Shown here: piece by piece, positions 34,906 to 43,060 of the stretch
How the letters are laid out: each line of letters starts with the position of its first letter
Position numbering within the stretch: position 1 is the stretch's first letter
Assembly: GCA_027492035.1 (NCBI GenBank)
Contig: JAOZFT010000001.1
Location: 43,458-107,457 of the forward strand
Direction: 5' to 3'
DNA from: Thermoproteota archaeon
GTDB lineage: Archaea > Korarchaeota > JAOZGF01 > JAOZFZ01
DNA: 64,000 nt
Translations under genes and position numbers: made by a program
Notes under the pieces: generated by a model
The model's input: the letters and a program-made list of their open reading frames with translations, nothing else
Told to the model about the DNA's origin: nothing
The model's database searches: none

Positions 34906-35634
34906 TTATGTTAACCATTTGCAGCTGTCCCTCTTCCACTTCTGGTATGCCTCATCAAAACTCCTAGATTCCAAAACGTAATCAATGAATTTTAGATGTA
35001 ACGAAACAAGCTTTTTCACTTCTTCATCATTTATTTCTTTCCCAAAAAAAATCTCCTCCTTAATTTTCCATTCTAATAAATCTAAAGGCTTCAAAGATTC
35101 CTCAACTACCTCATTTTTAACTTTAAACCCTTCATTTTTCAATTTTTCAACCCCTGACTCCCCCAGATCTACACAGATCACTCTACCATCAATATGGTCC
35201 TTAACAAAATCAGCTTCTTCACGTCCACAATAGTAATCAACCAAAACCTTTTTAGAAATCACTTTCCTCCATTTATCTACCTGTATCCCTCCAACCCTGG
35301 AACGGAAAGTCAGTAAAAAAATCTCTTCTAATACTTTTTTCAGAGAATGGAAATGCTGCTTGTTCATGAAACATTGTACATTTAAGTAAAGGCGTTTTAA
35401 GGTTCTTAGAATTGGTTTATAAGGCTCCAAGAAAGGCTTCTCCAGAGTTGATTCCTCCTTCGCTTCAAAATTTTCAAGTGAGAAATCCTCTTTCTCAATT
35501 AACATATTCCCAAGCTCAGGGGGCAGAGGAAGAAATACAGAAGTAGTGAAAAACCTTTCCTCAAAAATTCTTTTGGCAACCTTGGTTTTAGCTTCAGTAG
35601 TACCCACAGAAGATAAAACAAGTATTTCCGACAT
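34906..35634 (-). CDS. Protein of unknown function, 242 residues, probably leaderless
   Basis: Not recognised. The N-terminus MSEILVLSSVGTTEAKTKVA has the look of a strand-loop-helix and is followed by basic and acidic helices; later VISKKVLVDYYCGREEADFV and GRVICVDLGESGVEKLKNEG suggest a second alpha/beta unit. No firm motif. The ATG at 35634 has no SD, but a TATA-like CTTTTAAAG at about 35662-35670 lies roughly 30 bases upstream, so a leaderless message starting near the ATG is likely, unlike most genes here. The 3' end faces the unknown gene at 33.9-34.9 kb. Confidence 0.6.
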   Translation of the reverse strand: MSEILVLSSVGTTEAKTKVAKRIFEERFFTTSVFLPLPPELGNMLIEKEDFSLENFEAKEESTLEKPFLEPYKPILRTLKRLYLNVQCFMNKQHFHSLKKVLEEIFLLTFRSRVGGIQVDKWRKVISKKVLVDYYCGREEADFVKDHIDGRVICVDLGESGVEKLKNEGFKVKNEVVEESLKPLDLLEWKIKEEIFFGKEINDEEVKKLVSLHLKFIDYVLESRSFDEAYQKWKRDSCKWLT

Positions 35635-35738
35635 CAAAGAAAAAAAGACAAACAAAACTTTAAAAGTTTAACGTTGCACTCCTAAAAACTGGAGGAAGAA
35701 GATGTAAGGTAATGAAGCGAATAAAATTGCTAAGGAGT

Positions 35739-36611
35739 TTAAGGCCGCGAAATTTTGTTGAGGTACTCATCAATTATTTCATTAAGTTCCTGCGGCTTTT
35801 CATAAAGCACCAAATGACCCGCCCCTTTTATTATTTTTATTTCACTGCCTGGTATTTGTTGATGGATTTGTTTGCTCCATTCTGGTGGTGTAACTCGATC
35901 ATGTTCCCCTACCACTATAAGAGTGGGGGTTCTTATTTCTTTTAACCAAGAACTTGCATTGTAGTGCTTGAAGTATTTAAAATACCTGTGTACATGCACA
36001 GGGAGATTTGAGATGTATTCCTCGTTGTCTTCCATGAATTCATGAAACACTTCCTCAGGCGTTGTTGGGCTGAAAAACATTTTTTTATACAAGCTAACTG
36101 TGAGAGGATTCTTTGTAAATAATAGTTTTCTCCAAAAAAGGGAGGGAAGCTTCTCTATTAATTTATCTGAAAGAGTCACAACCCATTTAGGAAGAGACCC
36201 AATTAAAACTAAACCTTTAACTTCCACGTTTCTAGCATAAGTTTGAGCAACTACAGACCCGAAACTATGCCCTATAAGCACTACTTCCTCAGGTTTTAAG
36301 TTGTAATGCTTCAAAACCTCCTCTAAATCCTGAAGATAGTCGTCGATTGATACTTTAGAGGGTTTATCAGAAGCCCCGTACCCTCTTTGATCATAAACTA
36401 TACACCTACATTTGTCACAGAAGTATTTCAACTGTTTCTTCCAGTTGCTGATTTGGCCAGGCATTCCGTGCAGAAACACTAGAGTTAAACCCTTCTTGCT
36501 TGGGTTACAGACACAAAGTTTCAAAACAACATCTCTAATCTTTGTTTTTGTACAGATTAAAAGAGGAGCTTCAGGCCCCGAACCCTTAGCCTCACTTGGA
36601 GATAAATTCAC
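35739..36611 (-). CDS. Alpha/beta-hydrolase fold protein
   Basis: Serine hydrolase of the alpha/beta superfamily; the substrate is unknown (ester, lactone or peptide). The catalytic triad can be seen: nucleophile Ser in LIGHSFGSVVAQ, Asp in VVGEHDRVTPPEW and His in KGAGHLVLYEKP. The oxyanion segment is VFLHGMPGQISNW, followed by YDQRGYGASDKPS. About 290 residues, including a 20-residue extension before the core. GTG start at 36611 after GGAG. It is divergent from the CbiM transporter unit. The Cys-rich CDKCRC piece at about residue 85 is unusual for the family. Confidence 0.87.
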   Translation of the reverse strand: MNLSPSEAKGSGPEAPLLICTKTKIRDVVLKLCVCNPSKKGLTLVFLHGMPGQISNWKKQLKYFCDKCRCIVYDQRGYGASDKPSKVSIDDYLQDLEEVLKHYNLKPEEVVLIGHSFGSVVAQTYARNVEVKGLVLIGSLPKWVVTLSDKLIEKLPSLFWRKLLFTKNPLTVSLYKKMFFSPTTPEEVFHEFMEDNEEYISNLPVHVHRYFKYFKHYNASSWLKEIRTPTLIVVGEHDRVTPPEWSKQIHQQIPGSEIKIIKGAGHLVLYEKPQELNEIIDEYLNKISRP

Positions 36612-36940
36612 CCCTTTTCATCTCCACAAAATTTCGAAACTTCCCAAAAGGACTTTTATTAGTTAACTTAAATAATACTTAAAAACTTATTTTAATAAGT
36701 GAATTTAAAGAATTGAAAAAAAGTTAAGACCTTTGTTTAAGAACCTAAAAATTATTTAATAACTTCCGAGTTTCAACTGAACTTCCCTTATAGGTTCATC
36801 TTTTCAACAAGGGTAAGTCTCAACCAGAGACAGTGCTTAGAACCATTAAAGCTATTTTAAGTTATTTGTTTCAATAAAAATGAGAACCAAGAAATCGCAA
36901 TAAGTACGAACACTTGCTGAAATATATCAACATCTATCTG

Positions 36941-36982
36941 GTATCTAACAGTTTTAGGGTTTATTCTGAAAATTTTAGATAC
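36941..36982. promoter_or_regulatory. Inverted repeat GTATCTAA...TTAGATAC upstream of the nickel/cobalt transporter
   Basis: Perfect 8-bp half-sites at 36941-36948 and 36975-36982 with 26 bp between, ending 13 bp before the cbiM TATA box. The position suits a repressor or activator site. The half-site GTAT/ATAC resembles the E. coli NikR half-site GTATGA/TCATAC, but the spacer there is 16 bp, so a NikR-like factor is only a possibility. Confidence 0.4.
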
Positions 36983-36995
36983 TAAAATCGATAAA

Positions 36996-37005
36996 TTTAT
37001 AAATA
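36996..37005 (+). promoter_or_regulatory. TATA box of the cbiM operon
   Basis: TTTATAAATA with a BRE-like CGATAAA directly before it. Transcription about 25 bases later would leave a leader of about 30 nt that contains the AAGGTGG SD of cbiM. Confidence 0.6.
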
Positions 37006-37057
37006 AGTGTCACTTTTTCTTTTTTTGTGTTACTAGCTTAGGAGAAAGGTGGCAAAA

Positions 37058-37726
37058 ATGCATATTCCAGATGGATACCTTGGACCCTTAACATGCGCAG
37101 TTATGTTTTTAGTGATGGTACCGATTTGGTACTTTGCTTTAAAAAACACGTCAAAGAGACTAGGTCCAAAAGAAGTTCCAATGATAGCTGTTCTTTCAGC
37201 AGTATCTTTTCTAGTAATGATGTTTAACTGGCCTGTACCTGATGGCACCACTGCCCACATGGTGGGTGGAACCCTTTTTGCAATCATCCTCGGTCCTTGG
37301 GCGTCAGTTATTGGAATCACTGTCGCATTAGTTATTCAAGCATTCTTTTTCGGTGACGGAGGAGTAACAGCTTTAGGAGCTAACTGTTTCAACATGGCAT
37401 TTGTGATCCCTTTTGTGGGTTACTTCATTTATAAAGCATTAAAAGAAAGGATCGGCAAGGTTGCATCTGCAGGAGTTGCTGCTTACATAGCAATAAACAT
37501 TGCAGCTGTGGTTGCAGCTATTGAATTCGGTGTTCAACCATACATTGCACCTGGGTACTGTCCTTACGGTTTAAATTTATCCATACCTGCAATGGCTTTC
37601 GCTCACTTGACAACTGCTGGACCTGTAGCTGCTGTTGTCACTGCGGTAGTGGTTGGTTACTTAGAAAGAAGCAGACCTGACTTACTTGCACTAAAGGAGA
37701 CTTCTCCAAATATTAGAGGTGAATGA
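37058..37726 (+). CDS. cbiM: Nickel/cobalt ECF transporter substrate-binding component CbiM/NikM
   Basis: Membrane component that binds Ni(II) or Co(II) for an energy-coupling-factor transporter. In characterised NikM the metal is held by the N-terminal amine, His2 and His67. Starting at the ATG at 37058, six bases after AGGTGG, the protein begins MHIPDGYLG and His67 falls in PDGTTAHMVGG, so the ligands are in exact register; this decides the start against the GTG at 37049. Six to seven hydrophobic helices, and the QAFFFGDGGVTALGANCFNM segment is a family hallmark. First gene of a four-gene operon. Ni and Co cannot be told apart by sequence, but the lar and cooT genes favour nickel. Confidence 0.94.
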   Translation: MHIPDGYLGPLTCAVMFLVMVPIWYFALKNTSKRLGPKEVPMIAVLSAVSFLVMMFNWPVPDGTTAHMVGGTLFAIILGPWASVIGITVALVIQAFFFGDGGVTALGANCFNMAFVIPFVGYFIYKALKERIGKVASAGVAAYIAINIAAVVAAIEFGVQPYIAPGYCPYGLNLSIPAMAFAHLTTAGPVAAVVTAVVVGYLERSRPDLLALKETSPNIRGE

Positions 37727-37729
37727 GGA

Positions 37730-38050
37730 ATGGAGCCTTGGTTAAAAAGGACTTTAGTTGCACTTGCTGTGTTCATTGTTTTATCTCCGTTAGGTATACT
37801 TTTTACCTGGGACTACGGGGACGCATGGGGAGAGTGGGGTGAAGTTAAGTTACCAAATGGGAAAGTGTGGACGCCGAAATCCTATTTTAACGCACCTCTC
37901 CCAGACTATAACGTTGAAGGATGGGAAGATAAACTGATGGCTTCCATTGGGTACTGGATCTCGGCAGTAATTGGAGTTGCAGCCACTATGCTTATGTCTC
38001 TTGGAGTTGTGAAAACGATTGAACTCTGGAGAAGTGAAGAAGGCAAATAA
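37730..38050 (+). CDS. PDGLE/CbiN-like accessory membrane subunit
   Basis: Small membrane protein of 106 residues with a helix at each end and an extracytoplasmic loop between. The segment FNAPLPDYNVEGWEDKLM before the second helix is like the PDGLE domain found fused to or next to CbiM/NikM, which aids metal loading. The N-terminal helix is VALAVFIVLSPLGILF and the second is GYWISAVIGVAATMLMSLGV. It starts four bases after cbiM, with GGTGA upstream, and thus is translationally linked. CbiN itself is also about this size; the exact subfamily is not certain. Confidence 0.8.
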   Translation: MEPWLKRTLVALAVFIVLSPLGILFTWDYGDAWGEWGEVKLPNGKVWTPKSYFNAPLPDYNVEGWEDKLMASIGYWISAVIGVAATMLMSLGVVKTIELWRSEEGK

Positions 38051-38110
38051 CTGATAAAATACTTTTCTCCTTTTTTTGTTAAAAGAGAACGTAGGGGTTG
38101 GTTAAAGAAA

Positions 38111-38998
38111 ATGAGTTTCACGGAAAGAACACTTTACGAAATCATAAATTGGGTGAGGGATTCTGTTTTTTCTGAAATCTACGCGGATAAGAAAGGGTTC
38201 CTACAATCCTTGAACCCAAGAATAAAATTTATTGCATTTCTATGTCTATTGGTCAGTGTAGTGTGTGTCCGTAGCCTACAAGTCATTTTATTCTTTCTCC
38301 TATTTTCCCTTTTACTAGTTTATTTCTCAAAAATACCTTTCAAGTTTTACTTGACCAGAGTGTTAATTTTTATTCCCATATTTACGGGGATAGTGGCTTT
38401 TCCCTCCATTTTCAATATTTTCCAACAAAATAAGGGTAGACCCCTTATTGTACTTTACAATTTCGGTTACACCGTCAATTTTCCCTTCTTAAAACCTTTT
38501 TCAACAATTGAAATAACTGAGGAGGGTGTTTATTGGGCTTTAACTTTTGTTTTACGCGTCACAGTTTCTGTTTCTTTAACAGTATTACTTATACTTACAA
38601 CTAAATGGCCTAGCCTTCTTTCCTCCTTAAGTTCAATAAGGACTCCGGAAACCTTCATCTTTATTTTACACATGACCTACCGCTACATTTTCCTTTTAGC
38701 TACACTAGTTTCTAACATGCTTTTTTCAAGGAAAAGCAGAATAGTTGGGAAAGAAACTGCAATTAAAAGTTGGAAATTGAATGCAAACATAATTGGCGCC
38801 CTTTTTTTAAAATCTCATGATATGAGTGAAAATATTTACTTAGCGATGCTTTCAAGAGGTTTCAATGGACAAGTAAGTAGATCAATGATTAACGTGAAAG
38901 AAAGACAAATGAAGGAAGGGAACATAAAGAGCTATTTATTCCTTATTGCCACAGTAATTTTTTGTGCAACTATTTTGTTGAAGGAGGCATTGATGTGA
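38111..38998 (+). CDS. cbiQ: ECF transporter transmembrane component CbiQ
   Basis: The T component that couples ATP hydrolysis by CbiO to movement of CbiM. 295 residues with five to six membrane helices. The C-terminal cytoplasmic part has the coupling motif AMLSRGFNGQV (the A-R-G type motif of EcfT) and an earlier SRKSRIVGK segment. The N-terminal LQSLNPRIKFIAFLCLLVS is typical of EcfT proteins, where a Pro-Arg-x-Lys start precedes the first helix. Located 60 bp after the PDGLE gene. The stop codon overlaps the cbiO start as ATGTGA. Confidence 0.92.
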   Translation: MSFTERTLYEIINWVRDSVFSEIYADKKGFLQSLNPRIKFIAFLCLLVSVVCVRSLQVILFFLLFSLLLVYFSKIPFKFYLTRVLIFIPIFTGIVAFPSIFNIFQQNKGRPLIVLYNFGYTVNFPFLKPFSTIEITEEGVYWALTFVLRVTVSVSLTVLLILTTKWPSLLSSLSSIRTPETFIFILHMTYRYIFLLATLVSNMLFSRKSRIVGKETAIKSWKLNANIIGALFLKSHDMSENIYLAMLSRGFNGQVSRSMINVKERQMKEGNIKSYLFLIATVIFCATILLKEALM

Positions 38999-39951
38999 AA
39001 AAGGCAAGTAATTTATGGAAGGAAAAAACTGCTTTACTTGAATTAAAGGGGGTTTGTTACAGTTACCCTGATGGAACAGAGGCACTGAATAACATAGACT
39101 TAACTATTTATAGAGGAGAGAAAGTGGCTGTTATAGGTCCTAATGGAGCCGGGAAAACAACCCTGCTTAAAATTTTAGATGGGCTAGTGCTCCCAACTAA
39201 AGGTGTGGCGAAAATTTTTGGCATGCCACTTAACAAAAAAATTTTAAACAGCAAAAAAATGTACAATGTCAGGAAAAGACTGGGTTTTGTTTTCCAAGAC
39301 CCAGATGTTGAACTTTTCTCAGCCACTGTATGGGATGACATAGCTTTTGGACCTTTACACCTAAACCTTTCACATAAGGAAATAGATAAGAGAGTGGAAG
39401 AGACTTTAAAACTTTTAAATATAGAAAATTTGAAGGATAAACATCCTTACAACCTCAGCGGTGGAGAGAAGAGAAAAGCAGCTATTGCAGCTGTTCTCAG
39501 TGTAGATCCGGAGGTATTGCTTCTAGATGAACCTACAGCAGATCTAGACCCAAGAAGCAAGGCTGAAGTTATTGATATAATAAATGAATTAAACAAGACA
39601 GGTAAAACAATTGTTACAGCAACTCAGGACATGGACATTGTCCCTGAACTTGCAGACAGGGTATATGTTTTAAATAAGGAGTTGATGGCTGAAGGAACAC
39701 CTAAAGAAATATTTTCAGATATTGAAATGTTAAAAAGAAACAATTTGGAAGTTCCTGAAGTGATGAAGCTCTTCGAAGTTTTGAAATGTTTCGGGTACGA
39801 CTACACAAGGTTACCTCTCTCAATTAATGAAGCAATAAAGGTGCTTACTGAAACAATTGAAACTGAGGGGGGACATATTCATTTACACATCCACGAACAT
39901 ACACATGAAGAAATAAAGAAACTGAAGGGAAAATATAACCATCACAGTTAA
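38995..39951 (+). CDS. cbiO: ECF transporter ATPase CbiO with a histidine-rich tail
   Basis: ABC ATPase of the nickel/cobalt transporter. Walker A GPNGAGKTTLL, Q-loop FVFQDPDVELFSATVWDD (the ECF-type Q-loop), signature YNLSGGEKRKAAIA and Walker B VLLLDEPTADLD are all intact. The GTG at 38995 lies seven bases after GGAGG and overlaps the cbiQ stop; longer frames begin inside cbiQ. The last 30 residues are unusual: GGHIHLHIHEHTHEEIKK and a final HHS, eight histidines that should bind Ni or Co, perhaps as a cytoplasmic store or sensor. Such tails are known on other nickel proteins such as HypB and UreE but are not a normal part of CbiO. Confidence 0.93.
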   Translation: MKKASNLWKEKTALLELKGVCYSYPDGTEALNNIDLTIYRGEKVAVIGPNGAGKTTLLKILDGLVLPTKGVAKIFGMPLNKKILNSKKMYNVRKRLGFVFQDPDVELFSATVWDDIAFGPLHLNLSHKEIDKRVEETLKLLNIENLKDKHPYNLSGGEKRKAAIAAVLSVDPEVLLLDEPTADLDPRSKAEVIDIINELNKTGKTIVTATQDMDIVPELADRVYVLNKELMAEGTPKEIFSDIEMLKRNNLEVPEVMKLFEVLKCFGYDYTRLPLSINEAIKVLTETIETEGGHIHLHIHEHTHEEIKKLKGKYNHHS

Positions 39952-40227
39952 GTTTTCTTCATTCCTTTAAATGTTCTGTTTTATTTATTTTTATGAAGTG
40001 TTTGAACTCTACTGCTCGAAAAATTTCTTCGTAAACCAGCTTATTCATTATAAATAAAAGGCTTCAGAGATTTTTCTTTATTAAAGTGTAAAATTCTTGA
40101 AGGCGGCAAAAGTTTAGGGATGATAATTTATGATAAGAAGTTGAAGAACCGAGAAATTTACAAAGGTTGTAGATAAGAGAGATTATTAAACTTTTGTAAG
40201 AGGGGAGAGGGTGTAGAGGGTAAAAAA

Positions 40228-40917
40228 ATGGTTACCGAATCAGTAAATGAAGAATCATTGATAGATAAGTTAAGAGGAATAATTAGAGAAGGGAAACAGG
40301 TAAGTAAGTTGATTTTTAAGATTTTAAGCTGTGGAAAAAGGTCGTTAACATTTGCAGAAATAATTGGTTTAGCTAGTGAAATAGTTACTTCTAATTTGGA
40401 TGAATTAATTGAAGAAAGTTTGTTAGTGATGGAGAAACTTAGACTCCTTCTACCAGTGCTTTCAAGGAACAGATTGTGTTTATCTTGGGAAAGCAGGAAA
40501 ATACTTTTCAGGTTGGACACAAAATTTGAGATACCAAACGTTATTGTTCATATTTTTAACGAGTTTCTTTCAACTGGAGAATGGAACTGGCGGAAAGCAG
40601 TTAAAAAATATTTTGAAGAAATAAGAAGCCCACGGAGAGAAGTCGTTCTTAGAATAATTGAGGAATTGATTGATGCAGCGTACAGTGGAGTTTATATAAA
40701 TGCAGGGATGATAGAGGAGAATTGTTCTAAATTCAAGATAGGCAAAGAAAGTGTTTCTGCTCTAATAGCTGAACTTAAGGGAGGAGGAATCATCAGCCCC
40801 TACATTGTCCCAGGTTTAACGAAACCCTTAAATGAGGCAGAGAAGAAACTTTTCCGTGAAGCACCTATTTACGAATTAAACAGGGCTCTTTTCCTGAAGG
40901 AAAAAGCCAATGAATAA
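40228..40917 (+). CDS. Helical protein of unknown function, possible HTH regulator
   Basis: Not recognised. 229 residues, nearly all helical, no membrane segment and only three cysteines. The part LIFKILSCGKRSLTFAEIIG and the following 25 residues look like a winged-helix unit, and a second similar unit (CSKFKIGKESVSALIAELKGGGIISPY) sits near the C-terminus, so DNA binding is possible. The ATG follows GAGGGT at six bases. It stands downstream of cbiO by 276 bp with its own promoter region, and faces the LipS-like pair. A regulator of the adjacent metal or cofactor genes is a guess from position only. Confidence 0.6.
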   Translation: MVTESVNEESLIDKLRGIIREGKQVSKLIFKILSCGKRSLTFAEIIGLASEIVTSNLDELIEESLLVMEKLRLLLPVLSRNRLCLSWESRKILFRLDTKFEIPNVIVHIFNEFLSTGEWNWRKAVKKYFEEIRSPRREVVLRIIEELIDAAYSGVYINAGMIEENCSKFKIGKESVSALIAELKGGGIISPYIVPGLTKPLNEAEKKLFREAPIYELNRALFLKEKANE

Positions 40918-40947
40918 GGGGAAAGCTGTAAAAAGAAATTTGATAAT

Positions 40948-41946
40948 TTAATAAAGTTTGATAGTAGAGGAGAGAATGTCCAAAACTTCTTTCCTTTCCT
41001 GGGAAGTCAATTCTCGAGGGAAATTGAATAAGGGGCCGCTTGGTTTTTCATTATAGAAAGGTCTGTTACAGTGGGGGCAGCCCGATGTTTTAAAAGGCTC
41101 ACCAACCATTATTTCCTTTAACACTTCCTGTTCAGCAACTAAAATTTCATCTATGGCACCGTTTTTGTTCCATTTAATACTGAACTTTTCTCCATACCCT
41201 TTATTTAGTAAATAGTTTACTACTTGAAGTTTTCGGTAAGAGTACAGGTTTGGTGGATAGTTGAGGCCCATTTTTGTCCCTTTCACCGGTGTGAAAGCGA
41301 AAAGCCCCACTTTAACTCTTAAATTATTCATTTTACGGAGGAAAGAAACAACATCTTTCTCTCTCTCACCTAAACCTACAATTAAATGTGTATATACTTT
41401 CCCTTCACCGAAAACGTTCACGGCGTCTTTTAAAGCGTGGAAGTACGATTCCCAGGTGTATCCAGGCTTGATTTTATTAAAAATTTCTTTCTTCGCAGCA
41501 TCTAAAGGAAAACAAATGATATCTACTCCTAAATCTCTATATAAGCCAATTTCTTTTCTTCTAAGTGGAAAAACACTTAAAGAAATAGGTTTAAACTTAG
41601 GTAAGGCAGAAACCAGTCCCTTTAAGTATTCTTTAACCCCTTTAAAAACAGTTGTTTGGACACATACCCTCTTATATTTTGCTTTTCTTGTTTTTAGGGC
41701 TGAAACAAGTTTTTTTAAGGTGAAAACTGGCCACTTAATTCTTGACAAGCGACTTAAGTCACAGGAACTTGTTCTAGCTTGAGCACAGAAAGCACAATCC
41801 ATCAAACACTTACTGCCACTGTAACTCATTAAATAAATAGTTGTTGGGTAAACATCCATTTTCACATTTAAGAGACCTAACAAACCAGCTGAACCAATAG
41901 AAACCCTTACTCTAAAATTATCCAGGCCACTCAAATCTCCTACCAT
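40948..41946 (-). CDS. Radical SAM protein, BioB/lipoyl-synthase-like (second of a pair)
   Basis: Radical SAM enzyme whose cluster motif CLMDCAFCAQARTSS follows the C-x3-C-x2-C rule. It resembles biotin synthase, as in the archaeal LipS proteins that together insert two sulfurs into octanoyl-lysine. The C-terminal TSGCPHCNRPFYNEKPSGPL provides extra cysteines, as lipoyl synthases need for an auxiliary cluster. The frame extends to 41988, but the ATG at 41946 after AGAGGGG is the better start, giving 332 residues. It follows the other radical SAM gene with a gap of 42 bp. No octanoyltransferase or lipoate ligase is seen nearby, so the role is not proven. Confidence 0.62.
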   Translation of the reverse strand: MVGDLSGLDNFRVRVSIGSAGLLGLLNVKMDVYPTTIYLMSYSGSKCLMDCAFCAQARTSSCDLSRLSRIKWPVFTLKKLVSALKTRKAKYKRVCVQTTVFKGVKEYLKGLVSALPKFKPISLSVFPLRRKEIGLYRDLGVDIICFPLDAAKKEIFNKIKPGYTWESYFHALKDAVNVFGEGKVYTHLIVGLGEREKDVVSFLRKMNNLRVKVGLFAFTPVKGTKMGLNYPPNLYSYRKLQVVNYLLNKGYGEKFSIKWNKNGAIDEILVAEQEVLKEIMVGEPFKTSGCPHCNRPFYNEKPSGPLFNFPRELTSQERKEVLDILSSTIKLY

Positions 41947-41988
41947 CACACCTCCCCTCTTCCTGAAACTGGGTAGGGAAAAAAGCAA

Positions 41989-42900
41989 TTAGAGGGCACA
42001 ACATTTCTTTTCAATCCTTAACTGCAACCCCTTCTTCCTAACGAAATCAAGAGTTTCTTTCTTTGGAAGAACAATTCCGTCTACACCACTTTTAATGGCT
42101 AAAACGTCAAACTTGTTCCTTTCAAACCAGGGGCGCATACATCCCAAATTTATTATTTTATCTGGGAACATTAACCTAGCCTTAGCTACAATGTAAGCCA
42201 CCTCCGTAGGTTCGGGAGGTTTAAGGTTCTGGTAAAATGTTCCTTTTGTAGGAACAAAAACTGTGATCACTATTTTTTGAGGATCCGCTTTTTTAAGAAT
42301 GTTTAAGGCTTTAACTTCGCCCCTTAATTTTCCTTTATAAAGGCCGACACATACGTGTGGAACAACCTCTTTCACACCAGCCCTCTTTAGGTTCTTAATT
42401 ACTTCTAAATAATCCTGTGGGGATTTGTTTAACCCATAAACCTCCTTTATTGTCTCTTCATCCCCTACAAAGTCGATAGAGACGGTATCAATTCCTGCTT
42501 CAACTATTTTTTCAGCATCTTTTTCGTTTACAAACCCGCAGTGTGCATTATAAACTAAATTAAATTTCTTTTTAGCTTTGAACAAAACCTTGCTAAATTT
42601 GTCGATAGGAACAATAAATCTCTGATCCAGTCCCCCACTTATAAGGAAACCTTCAGCTCCTTTGCTGTGAAGATGTTTCAACTTTTTGTAGAGTTCATTT
42701 TGGGAACGTACCTTAGTCATACCCTTCAAATAAATCCTTCCACAATGTTTGCAGTTAAGTGAACAGTTGGTTCCAGTTAAGGAAATAGAGGGAAAAAACC
42801 TACCCAGGTAGTAAATTGTTAAATTAGTGTTCCTACTCCTTTTCACCTTAAAAGCTTTCTCCAGTAACTTGTCTAAATTTTCAACCGGTGACATATACAT
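41989..42900 (-). CDS. Radical SAM protein, lipoyl-synthase-like (first of a pair)
   Basis: 303 residues with the cluster motif TNCSLNCKHCGRIYLKGM (C-x3-C-x2-C) and a radical SAM barrel: GFLISGGLDQRFIVPIDK, YNAHCGFVNEKDAEKIVEAG, VSIDFVGDEETIKEVYG. The end INLGCMRPWFERNKFDVLAI and GVDGIVLPKKET resemble archaeal LipS-type proteins, followed by a terminal CC pair in KKCCAL. It is transcribed before the BioB-like partner. The combination of two different BioB-like radical SAM genes in tandem is the pattern of LipS1/LipS2. Alternative: a methylthio- or biotin-like sulfur insertion on another substrate. Confidence 0.62.
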   Translation of the reverse strand: MYMSPVENLDKLLEKAFKVKRSRNTNLTIYYLGRFFPSISLTGTNCSLNCKHCGRIYLKGMTKVRSQNELYKKLKHLHSKGAEGFLISGGLDQRFIVPIDKFSKVLFKAKKKFNLVYNAHCGFVNEKDAEKIVEAGIDTVSIDFVGDEETIKEVYGLNKSPQDYLEVIKNLKRAGVKEVVPHVCVGLYKGKLRGEVKALNILKKADPQKIVITVFVPTKGTFYQNLKPPEPTEVAYIVAKARLMFPDKIINLGCMRPWFERNKFDVLAIKSGVDGIVLPKKETLDFVRKKGLQLRIEKKCCAL

Positions 42901-43060
42901 TCACAAGTAAAGAGAAACTAAACTCATGGAAAAATCTGGGAAAAATGAAAGAATTCCTAAAAGAAAAGTTATTTTCACTTTTTTAAATTGTTTTTAAATA
43001 GGGAGAAGATAGAGAGGAGAAATGAATAGTTCCTTAATTTGAAGGGGAGAGGTAGCTTAA

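Larger units (their letters stand above)
36612..37057. other. 445-bp regulatory gap upstream of cbiM
   Basis: Contains the inverted repeat and TATA box described separately, and a perfect ACTTATT-TT-AATAAGT palindrome at 36684-36699 close to the hydrolase start. No coding frame or structural RNA is recognised. Long for this genome, which suits a regulated transporter. Confidence 0.4.
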
